NCBI GenBank assembly: GCA_016169945.1
Contig: JADLSH010000213.1
Coordinates: forward strand, 434,001-498,000
Length of the DNA: 64,000 nucleotides
DNA from: Trachythela sp. YZ-2020
Taxonomy: Eukaryota; Cnidaria; Anthozoa; Malacalcyonacea; Clavulariidae
Direction: 5' to 3'
In this document: piece after piece, positions 11,538 to 21,800 of the stretch
How the letters are laid out: each line of letters begins with the position of its first letter
Position numbering within the stretch: the stretch's first letter is position 1
Notes under the pieces: generated by a model
What the model was told of the DNA's origin: nothing
The model's database searches: none
What the model saw: only the letters and a program-made list of their open reading frames with translations
Position numbers and translations under genes: made by a program

Positions 11538-12279
11538 TTAGAGAAAACACTGGTGATGGGCGGTAACGAGAGTGGAAGACTTATCTCCATTAAGTTTAGG
11601 CTTGTTCAGTGACATCCATGTCTTAATGTCAGCTAGGCAATCTTCAATACGTTGGGCTGCAGAACTTAGATCATAATCATCATTGCATGAAGAATATAGC
11701 TGGGTGTCATCAGCATAGAAATGGAAAAGCATGTTATGACGTAGAATATCAGCCAAGGGTGATGTATAGAGTAAGTACAAAATTGGGCCAAGGACTGAAC
11801 CTGAGGAACACCACATGTCACGTTGTGGGCTGCAGACTTAGATCCGTCAATATTCACAAATTGAGAGCGGTTCGTCAAGTAATATCGAAACCAGTCCAAC
11901 GCTTTTTCCTTTATGCCAAATTTAGTTTTCAATCGGTGAATCAAAATTTCGTGGTCCACAGTGTCAAATGCAGATGAAAGATCGAGAAGTAGATGTACCA
12001 CACAGTTGTGACTATCTAAGGCACGTTAAATATCGTTCTGCACTCTGATCAGAGCAGTTTCACAACTGTGGTGTCGCTTATGTGCTGATTGAAAAGATTG
12101 TTTTCGTCAAGGTAACTAGTCAGACGAGAGGTGACAACTTTTTCAATCACCTTAGAAACCATCTTAAGATTAGATATCGGTCTAAAATTAACAAATTCCT
12201 GATAATCGAATGAAGGTTTCTTTAAGGTAGATGCTAACATAGCCTTTTTCAAAGTAGATGTCATATATCCAGACGCCAA
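11538..12279 (-). pseudogene. CR1/L2 LINE reverse transcriptase, catalytic part
   Basis: The finger region (FVNFRPISNLKMVSKVIEKV) lies at 12279-12049 and the palm at 12001-11538 (LLLDLSSAFDTVDHEILIHR and [13 protein letters not shown]). The YADD catalytic box is intact. A frameshift falls at the CGVPQ ... GSVLGP box near 11800, where the family has a continuous GVPQGSVLGP. A further break lies near 12040. The copy cannot make a full polymerase. Confidence 0.75.
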
Positions 12280-12446
12280 TAATAAATTGACAATTTTACG
12301 GATAACTGGTAGGAGCTCATTTATTTGAGGAACAAGTAATTTTGCTGGCGTGGGTCAAGGGCACAAGATTAGATGCTATAGGATATATTATATTTGGTAG
12401 TTGGTAGGAAGGTAATAAACTCAGAATCCGAAGGGGAAGTATCAAC

Positions 12447-13129
12447 CAGGGAAGTAGCGAGCGGGGGGTGTAACAACCCCCAACCGTAAAAGGTGAAAAA
12501 GAATCAGGTAAAATTTTAAAATTCGAGGTAAAATTTTGACATTTTCAGGTAAAATTTGGGGGATAAAGTCGTTAAATTTTGTAAAGTGATAACTAAAATT
12601 GAATGTTAAATGACTTGAAAGAACCTGATCTCTTTAAAAACCTCCACATAACTAAAATTGTGTGCACAATACAGTCAAATTGGACGCAATTCGTTTGCAA
12701 AATCGCTTCAGAAAACGCTGAAATGCAGTCCTGGGATCTCAAAAATATAAACATCGTCTGGAGGAGGCCCCCCTATCTTTAAACAAGTCTGTATTACAAT
12801 GATAATCAACAGGGGCGTAGGAAGCGGGGTGACCGCAGCCACTCCAATATTTTATAAAGGGGGCCGGATAGTGTTCGGCCCCCCCAAAACGAAAGAGGTA
12901 GAGAAGTCTCTCAAAAATTTTCCGCTCGGCCCAATCATGGTGTCGCCTCGTGAGGGCGCCCCCCCCCCCCCCACTAAGTTTAAGAAGCTTCCTACGCCCC
13001 TGATAATCAATCAGAAAAAGGTCTATTATAATCAATATTAGTTCAGGTAATTTTAACATAGACGTTAAATTTTCAGGTAAAATTTAACACCCCCCCCCCC
13101 CCAACTCCAGATGCTTCGCTACATCCCTG
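12447..13129. mobile_element. hAT-like MITE, 683 bp, inserted in the LINE
   Basis: The ends are CAGGGAAGTAGCGA (left) and TCGCTACATCCCTG (right), imperfect inverted repeats starting with the hAT-typical CAGGG. Flanking 8-bp duplications are GTATCAAC (12439-12446) and GTATTAAC (13130-13137), one mismatch apart. The interior is AT-rich with poly-C tracts near both ends and has no transposase. It hosts another MITE at 12810-13002. A non-autonomous hAT element is the best fit. Confidence 0.7.
12810..13002. mobile_element. hAT-like MITE, 193 bp, nested in another MITE
   Basis: The terminal inverted repeats CAGGGGCGTAGGAAGC and GCTTCCTACGCCCCTG are perfect. The 8-bp target duplication ATAATCAA is perfect (12802-12809 and 13003-13010). 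The interior carries GGGGGCCGG and poly-C runs. Perfect ends mean that it is younger than the 683-bp host MITE, whose duplication carries a mismatch. A diverged relative lies at 49354-49620. Confidence 0.85.
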
Positions 13130-13172
13130 GTATTAACTTCTGTCAACTCAGGCGAAACCAATACATCAATGG

Positions 13173-13536
13173 CTAATTCATCCCTAATTGTGTCAATTTT
13201 GTTGATGAAAAAGTGTTAAATTGTGTAGACAGTTCAGTGAGCGACCCACATAACGCATAGAAATTCTCAGGACGTCTATGAAGAAGACGTTCAATAGAGT
13301 CCAACAACTTCTTATTGTCTGATCCTGCTTCCTCAATTAAGGAAGAGTAATAATTCATTTTTTGCTGTACTGACTAGTTTATTTACCAATAGACACTGGT
13401 TAATGTAAACCTGCTGCTCAACTTGGAGGCAGGAACGACGCCAACGTCGTTCAAACTTGCGTCTCTTGGATTTTTGCACTGTAATCTCTGCATTATACCA
13501 AGGAGCTACATGTCGTTGAATAACAGTTTTGGTCAA
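13173..13536 (-). pseudogene. CR1/L2 LINE ORF2 linker
   Basis: RHVAPWYNAEITVQKSKRRKFERRWRRS is typical of the segment after the LINE endonuclease ('PWYNxxLRxxKRxRRRxERxW'). It is followed by NYYSSLIEEAGSDNKKLLDSIERLLHRR and FNTFSSTKLTQL, the pre-reverse-transcriptase linker. A frame change occurs near 13345. It belongs to the 10900-14109 element. Confidence 0.7.
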
Positions 13537-13626
13537 TAGTGGTGCATGGACATCAAGGATCGATGATAGAATATTGTCATAATGATCACAAAGTTCCGAA
13601 AGTACAGTCTGGGGTGCTAAATATAA

Positions 13627-14109
13627 TTACGAGTTAATTATGTCATGACGCAGCCTTTCTGTGTTAACTGATCGAATTTTCCTGCATGTTACGATTTTCG
13701 TTATTTTAGTAGGTTTAGCCAGATTCAGATTACAGTGTAGAACAAAATGATCAGAAATGACAGGGTCATAGAGAGAGAAATTACAGACAGTCACTTCATC
13801 TGATCTGGTAATAATGAGATCCAAAGTGTTACTGTTTTTATGTGTTGGCGTGTGAACATGCTGTGTAAGATTAAACGAGTCATGCAAATCCAGAAACTTA
13901 AGAGCAGTTGCATCCGACATATGATTAACATGAATATTAAAGTCCCCAGTTATGAGCAGTTTACCAGAAGAAGATACCAGTGACTCCAGGAGAGATGAAA
14001 ATTCATCAAAGAACAGATTAACTGTAAGACCATTGGTTGACGATGGAGGAGGGCGGTAGATTACAACAATACGTGTAGGCACGAAATTCCTATGAATCAA
14101 TAATTGCAT
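13627..14109 (-). pseudogene. CR1/L2 LINE APE-type endonuclease, C-terminal two thirds
   Basis: The frame contains VVIYRPPPSS, LLITGDFNIHVN, NTLDLIITRS and the DPVISDHFVLHCNL box. These are the metal-binding and SDH catalytic motifs of the LINE APE endonuclease. The first third (N and E boxes) is missing from this frame, though decayed coding continues right of 14109 to about 14300. The domain would nick target DNA for target-primed reverse transcription. Confidence 0.75.
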
Positions 14110-14359
14110 TAGCTCAAATGATATAAATGATTTTGTCTTAAGTTTTTTAACTTAAAGGATGCTTAAATATAATACCAACTCCCCCACCAGAGCCAGTTTC
14201 CCTTGGGACATGAGAAAATACATAACCACGAGGGCACATATCTCGCGTTACAAATTCACAATTCTCATGACTTTTAAGCTAGGTTTCTGTGAGAGCCATA
14301 ATATCTATTTCATTGTTTAAAACTTGTCTATACATTGTGTAATTACCGCAAAGCATGCC

Positions 14360-15000
14360 GGTAGTTGGGTATCAAATTCACTTCCACGATTTGGAGGCCA
14401 AATAACTCGATCGAATTTGGCTTCTTTATTTTTCTTTTGGCCACGAAAAAAAAGTTTGGCCTTTTCGCTTCTTTTTGGCCTCTTCACAGTTACAAGAAAT
14501 TTGCGAAAATTTTATCGATTGGATAAAAATCGATTGCATTGTCAAGTAAGGTGATTGTCAGAAAGAACATGATTGTAATTCTAGCCAATCAGGATTGATG
14601 AAATTCGGCCAGTTCTAAGGTTGATAAACAATAACCAATGAAATTCGGCCAGTTCTAAGGTTGATAAACCATAATAATACAGCATCGCACTGCGTTCGCA
14701 GAGGTCCGAATTTGGCTTCTTTTTCCTTCTTTTCGACAGAAAGTGGTTTGGCCTCGTTTGGTAGATTTTGGCTACTTTTTGAATGGTATTTGGCTCCGAG
14801 CACGCGCTGAAGCAACTATGCTATATAATACTTGGAGGAAGCGCTCGACAGAAAAAAGTGAAGCCGAAAACATGGCGGATTTTGGCCTTTGGTTGCGCCA
14901 GAATGAAGCGACATGGTTCCTTTTGCTCATGGTAATTACCACTGGCCAGGCTCAATTTTGAGTCCGCTACAACTTTCACACCCCCCTGGTTTTTGTACAA
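14360..15000. repeat. 'TTTGGC'-rich repeat block with a 40-bp tandem duplication
   Basis: TTTGGCTTCTTT-like phrases recur at 14419, 14712 and 14757. A direct duplication of about 31 bp (GAAATTCGGCCAGTTCTAAGG...) lies at about 14600 and 14640. The small open frames here are products of the repeats. No gene or element end was recognised. Confidence 0.4.
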
Positions 15001-15017
15001 TCCCCTGGTTTGTGAGA

Positions 15018-15335
15018 CACCCCTCCAGTCAGACACTGAGTGAAATAGAATGAAATCAAACTGAAACTTTCAAATTAAACCATAACCTAACACATTTTGG
15101 CTTAGTTCAGAGGTCGGGCTCCACTTTCGTCACACTCTTCTTGTTGGGCAAAAAGGTAACCCCCACCCCTCCAGTCAGACACTCAGTTACAACTGAGTGA
15201 AATAGAATGAAATCAAATTGAAACTTTCAAATTAAACCATAACCTAACACATTTTGGCTTAGTTCAGAGGTCGGGCTCCACTTTAGTCACACCCTTCTTG
15301 TTGGGCAAAAAGTAACCCCCACCCCTCCAGTTGTT
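15018..15335. repeat. Tandem duplication, unit about 155 bp, two copies
   Basis: CACCCCTCCAGTCAGACACT starts both copies, near 15018 and 15170. Both then run through ACCATAACCTAACACATTTT to TTGTTGGGCAAAAAGTAACC. The second copy has a short insertion (CAGTTACAACTGAGTG). It is a recent, nearly identical duplication with no coding content. Confidence 0.75.
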
Positions 15336-15720
15336 ATATCGAAGTTTCGGCCCTGCCTGCTTTTCTATATAGGTATGAAACTAATAAGGTAGTTGCCTTG
15401 TCCCTCTTCCCTGTGCCCATGAGCTAGTCAAAGGTATCAGGGGTAATTTTCTTCCACTCTGTGCATGCACCCATAGTTTCTCCCAGGCTTACAGTTTACC
15501 TAGGTCATTTATGTTTTTGGTCACTTAGGTTCTTATATTTTTGTGTCAAGTGAAAATGCATGACATTTTGTATTGCAGAAAGAAATATTTGTACAATATG
15601 ACAAGCCCTCATTTCAGAAAATTGAAGATACAAAGCAATTCTCTTTAATTTAGTTTTTATTCACGTTCTTCAAATAACTAGTAAATAATGATAGAGACCA
15701 GTAAATCAAGTTGTTCTGCA

Positions 15721-15806
15721 TTAATAAAAATATGTAGCCCCATGAGATGCTTCAGCATTCTGATGTCTGGTGCCATCTTTTGTGGTGCCTTTAACAGATT
15801 TAATTC
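15721..15806 (-). CDS. Proposed last exon of left NDUFA11-like copy
   Basis: A good acceptor (TATTTGCAG) opens a frame in phase with exon 3. It encodes GIKSVKGTTKDGTRHQNAEA and a few more residues to a stop at 15721. It is hydrophilic and has no resemblance to the family's fourth helix, so it is either a replacement exon or a chance frame. Confidence 0.4.
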
Positions 15807-18800
15807 CTGCAAATATAATAAGAGAATAGTTATACTGAATTAATATATTATACATCCTTACACAAAAATAACATACAGTATACTGAACATCCCGGTACGT
15901 TAACCCACTAGTTGACAATGCACCCAAATATGCCCTACTTTAGTATTTTACTTTGTTTAACGCCAGATAATTTTACTTGCCAGTTGTATGGTACTGCCAG
16001 TTAATGGATTAACTATGCATGTTGCATATTATACATTACCTCATAGGAATATCAACATTTAATTTTAATATAGAAATGAGAAATTATTATCATTACCTAC
16101 TTACTAGGGGGGGGGCTTGGGTTTGGCCAGTTTATTGTCCTGACTAGATTAAGAAATTGGTTCTAGGGCACAGTACTACTTGCAAGACCCTTACTTGTCA
16201 TTAAGCTGGCTGGAGTTAGGTATTGGGGCATAACAAAAAGATTCAGGCCTATGAATTGGGACATCATTCTTTATTCAGCTCTTTTAGTGAAGGAACTCAG
16301 CCAGCAGTATGAAGCGGTGGAGGGGATTGTGTATATTGTGTCATCTTTATGTAATATGCGTTCCTTAAAAGCAGCCACCTGCCCTTATTGTGAGGGCAAT
16401 TTGAAGGTACATTACTATTTATGGCAATTTCCTTTCGGTAGGGGAACATCAACAACTTATCAGAAATTAGAGATGAGCCGATCATCGGCAAAACTTCGGC
16501 AGAGCCGATTAACGGCTACTTTTTATCACAATCGGCCATCGGCCGATTGCCGTTCACTATCTGATCGGTCAGTCTCAGCATAATTTCCCGCGGACCAATC
16601 CATGTCGCATACCTGAATTTTTGACGCGAAAACGTGACACGTTATTTCGGGCGAGAGGAAGCATCCGCAGTGGTGGTAATACTTGCCTATTTTCTGTTAG
16701 TATTGTACTTTTGTTGTGCTCAAAAATAAATCATTACGCAATTTGCGAGTTAAGTCGAGTACAACACTAAAATGACAATTTGACAAAACGTGAGCATCAT
16801 GCAGGTAATCCAATAATCGGTTTTCCCGATTTATCGGCCGATGGTGGGTATGTATCGGCTCTTGAACAATTGTATCGGAAATCAGCTCTTTTTAATATCG
16901 GCTCATCTCTAACAGAAATTGGGTAGTCCAAGCTTATTGAACATAGGTAGCACAGCCTTTCAAAAGGGTTGCACTCTACCAATACTGCAGCGCTGCCAGA
17001 AATGCCATGAAGCAATTATAATAATTTGGGTATGCACTTATTTTTTTTGGTTGATAAAGTCAAGGACAACCTCTTTGTCTATATAGAAAAGTGGAAATAA
17101 TTTATGTGGAAAGAATAAAGCTTACAAGACTGTATTAAAAGAAAACAAAGCTACTTCAATGGGCAATATATTGAACACACAATTAAAGTGTGAGTGCTTC
17201 AGGTGAAATATTTACTGTTTATAGCATCAGTTTTTATATAATATTTATACACATTCTTATTTCTCATACATAATTTTCTGTGTAAAGAGTTTTTTCATAG
17301 GCGCCTAAACAAGGCTTTTAAAAAACATAGGATTTAAAAAAAGTATTAAAAGTTTCATGAATCTTACCGGTGAGAAGTAATATTGAAATATTAAATTTTT
17401 TAGCTCAAAAACAAACAAAAACGTAAAAGGCCAAATGTTAACGTTAGAAAACTTTGATTAAACTTATTTGCATAAGTTTGGCTTGTTGGTATTTTCGTAC
17501 TCACAATGCCCTCGCACGCTTTGAAGGCTTCATGTCAGGCCGTAAGTTACAACTTATGGAGAAGAATTTAAAAGTTAAACGAGACTTACCTGGAAGTTGA
17601 AGTTTGACTCGAATTCTATCCCATAAGAAAAGTAACCAAGAACTGACAAACCCACCCTCCCACTCCTTGTGGGTCATCAGTCTTGCGGTGTTGGGGTTTT
17701 TTGTTTGGTTTTATTTATGCTTTGGTCACTGTGAGGAGATTTGAAGCAATGATGTGACATCACGCCCGGTGAGCATACGTTCGTTCTTCATGTGATAGAA
17801 TTCCTGTCAAACTTCAACTTCCAGGCAAGTCTCGTTTAACTTTTAAATTATACTGTGTCCGTGTGCTATCATTTGGCTATGCACATTATGCTTAACACTA
17901 GACACGGTTACGTTGTGTAACTCACTGTTGATATAGGGTTACACACGGTGACATACTGTTACATGCTTTTACAAAGTGTTAAATACAATACCGTTATTCT
18001 TTCGTGTGCAGTAACTTTTTAGCAACATGTTAAAATCGTATATTTACTTTATTAAAACTTGTCCGCCACGTCATTGTTTTCCACAAATTTGCCTGGATTT
18101 TTATGTGATTCCGCATTATTCTGCATTTGTACGTCGATCCAGCGCTTCCGAACAGCCAAGTATTCTGCCACGCATTGGTTTCAACCTTTTTAGTATAAGT
18201 TGACGCAACAAAGCAGCACACCCTTTTAAATATCAGTTGCTGATGTTGATTCCTCTAGAAACATGCACCAACATTAAGCAATATTAAAGGCATTTACAGT
18301 ATATTAACATCCATGCAGTCTCTAAGAAGATCTGGTTCTTGTATAATGAATACCTCCATTTTTTGACACAGATATCTATTTTTGAAACAAGGCAAATAAT
18401 GATGAATGTTTACAACAGACCTGGAAAAACGGTTCAATGTTCCTCGGATCCTAAATTTGGATTTTTCAAATGTTCCTCAAATTCCGCTCAAAAGTGTGTG
18501 TAAGAACAATGAAAAAGTTGACCGTGCGTTACGTGTGCAACAATAAAGTTGTGATAGTTACTGCATAATAGACACAATTATACACAGAAGAAAGCCACGA
18601 AAGTCCATTGTATAAGGAGGAACGGAACATTCCTCAATCCTCAGTGCAGAAGCACTTTCCAAACAACGCATGTGAACTTACGCGCTGAATTTCCAGGTTG
18701 TTCACTGCGTAATTGAGCTACAGGAAAAAATTGGGATCTCGGGATCCTAGATCCTGAGGAACATTTTGAATTTTTCACGCATACTTTAAGCAATTAAGGG

Positions 18801-21800
18801 AGAATTTTAAAGAACCATATTTAGTTATCTGCCATTTGAGTCTATTTTGAGATTGGTCTAATTTACGAAACCTCTGCCCAGCCCGTGTTTGCTATTTTCT
18901 TGTAGTCCTGTGTGAATTGGAAGATTTAATAATATATGCATGGTTATCAAGATATCTAACCTTGTATGCCAAATATTGAACCAGCTACTGCTCCACCAAA
19001 AGCCCAATTTTTATAATCATCTTTATCTCGTATTGAAGCCAATGCACAGGTTGAACCTGCAAATGCCGCACCAGCACTGCCTGCAAGTAAATATAGCAAA
19101 TGGAATAATATTTTAGGATGTCGATTAAAATGTCTATAATAAATTCCAGAGATTCATACAAGCACTTTTCTGCACAGTTATATAAAATATTCCAAAAAAA
19201 TTACAAATTTCAGCGAGAAACACTAACATGTTCGGCTTAAAGGGACACTCCACCCCCCGAACAATTGCTGCTCATATAAAAGCCCTATATGAGCCTACTT
19301 TGGAATGAATGTTCCTTCGTCTCAATTCTTTTTCGTTTGCGAGAAATTTAACTTTGTTTCACTGATTTCCTCGTACATTCTCGCCGCCATGTTCGTTGAA
19401 TCGCGGGCGAATGAAATATGCCGAGAATTACCGTCCTATCTCGCTATTATCGATTGTGAGCAAGATACTCGAACGTTCTGTGAGCAATAATCTGTACAAC
19501 CATATTTCCAATATGATTACAGATGAACAGCACGGCTTTATTAGAAAACGATCGTGTGTGACACAACTTCTGTCTGTTCTTCATGGCATCGGAGAGAATT
19601 TAGATAAAAATACTCAAACGGATATTCTATATTTGGACTTCGCTAAAGCGTTCGACTCGGTTGACCATGACATTCTTCTTGCCAAGCTAAAATCGTATGG
19701 AGTGGCAGGAAATTTGTTGAATTGGTTTTCCGACTACCTACACGGCCGTGCTCAAAGAGTTGTCATTGATGGTGTAGTCTCTGAATGGGCTTCTGTTACC
19801 TCTGGAGTTCCACAGGGAAGCTTACTCGGTCCGATACTCTTTGTCATCTTCATAAACGACTTTCCCAATGTTGTTTCAGACAATTCACACACAGCCCTCT
19901 ATGCTGATGATTCCAAATTGTATAAAACCATTTCAGGCATTCATAGCTGTGAATCTCTGCAACAATCCCTCGACAGTCTCGACAGCTGGAGCCATGATAA
20001 TAATATGTCCTTTAATGCCTCCAAATGTAAAGTTCTTTCAGTGACCAGAAAGCATAATCCAGTCAACTTTCAATACCACCTCGGAGATAAAACATTGGCC
20101 AGTGTCCAGAAAGAGAAAGATCTTGGCGTTCTAACAACAAGTCACCTTACTTGGAACCAAAAAGTTCTAGCCGTTGTGTGTAAAGCCAACAAAATGCTTG
20201 GTCTCCTACGCAGGACATGTCCGTTGATTAAGGACACGAAGGTAAGACGATCACTCTATCTTTCGTTGGTAAAGTGCCATCTTAATTATGCTATTGAAGT
20301 CTGGTCTCCGGCACATATTTCTCTTAAACTCAAGATCGAATCCGTGCAAAGAAGAGCGACAAGATGGATCCTGCAGCAAAGAAAAGGAGAGCAATCATAC
20401 AAGGATCGGCTTGTAACCTTAACTCTTCTGCCACTGTGCTATGATAGGGAAATAAAGGATTTGGTATTGTTTTACAAGGCTTTGTACGGACACATTAATT
20501 TAGATATATCCAACTTTGTTTCTTCGGTCACGAATGGTCGCACCAGGTCAAGTAATGCGAGAACGTTGAAAACACCATACTGTCGAACCAGTACGTTCCA
20601 GTCGTCGTATTTTAACCGCATGGTCAAACTCTGGAACAAAATTATTCTGGCTGCTCCTCCGAATAGCTTTTCTAATCTATCGCTGTTCAAAAAGTTCATA
20701 ACGGACAGATATAAATTGGAGATGAACAGAACATTTGATTTGACGATGCCTTGCACATGGTTTCTTGTGCGTGACTGCTCTTGCCATAGGCAATTGAGTA
20801 AAGTTTGAAGTAGAGCGTGAAATAAAGGCGAGTGATGATGTTTCGCAAAAGCATTGTTATTGTCTCTATTTGCTTGTGAACCTGTGTTTTAATTCTATTA
20901 TTCATCATTCGCTTTTATTTGACTTTTCTGCTTTTTATTTACTATAAGTACAATTATAACATAATATGTTACATATAGTTTGTTTATATATTTTTATATA
21001 TATAAACCATAGTTAGACATAGCATTATTAATAGTAAGGAAGATGCCTTGCATGGGACGAACTATCGTCTCGTTCGCATCTTTCCTTTTGGGCCACCTAC
21101 TTTCACTATTATTGTAAATATTTCAGTTGTTATGGTTCCAATAAAGTTGTTAAAATTAAATTAAATTAAATTAAATTAAAATTAAAAATTAAATTAAAAT
21201 TAAATTAAAAAAGAATGCGGTCGTTCCTATGAGTGCTGTGACGTAAGTGTGGGATAGCAACAGCGACTCACTGCGAAAAACAACAAAACAAACGCTTCGT
21301 GATTGATTTCGGTCATATAAATTCTGTTGTTGAACGTTTATTCTCTGTTTGATAATTTTTAATTATGTCCCGATCGAGTACTAGCAGCTCTTCTGACGTA
21401 GACGAAGATATAGGACGATCTGAGCAGAACATAAAATTTGAAGCGGACGAAGCTAAGTTTTCTCTTCAGCCATATTTGTTCGAACCAACAATAAAGAAAG
21501 AATCGAGTACTAGCAGCGACAGTGAAGCTGAAGGGGATGAAGACTCGGATTCTTCAGCTGATGAAAGCCGGTTAGATAATTTTGAATGGTAAGTTTTGAT
21601 TTGTGCGATAGAAATACAAATATTTCACTCGGTAGCTACTACGCGAACAATGTTAATATATTTGTCTGTCTTGTTGAAAATAATTGTTCCCTATTTATAT
21701 AATATATAAAATATCCTCAGGTGTAAATGTGGTCATTGCCAAATCATGGATAGATCTGACGAATGTGTTTGCTGTCAGGAAATCCCTGAAATGTTATCGC

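Larger units (their letters stand above)
10900..14109 (-). mobile_element. CR1/L2-type LINE retrotransposon, broken, minus strand
   Basis: Minus-strand blocks from right to left are endonuclease (14109-13627), linker (13536-13173), reverse transcriptase (12279-11538), thumb (11488-11153) and the conserved C-terminal 'LWNSLPLELR' tail (11115-10900). Several frameshifts are present. A 683-bp hAT-like MITE, itself carrying a 193-bp MITE, interrupts the linker to reverse transcriptase junction. The subfamily is judged from [11 protein letters not shown] and the tail motif. The 3' untranslated region probably extends left to about 10790. Confidence 0.8.

Noticed and set aside
12739..13059. Opposed open frames of 80-106 residues with poly-Pro/Gly
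   Set aside because: They span the nested MITE and its poly-C and poly-G tracts. There is no protein signal.
20472..20908. Minus-strand frames opposite the LINE reverse transcriptase
   Set aside because: They are shadows of the plus-strand coding region and have no independent features.
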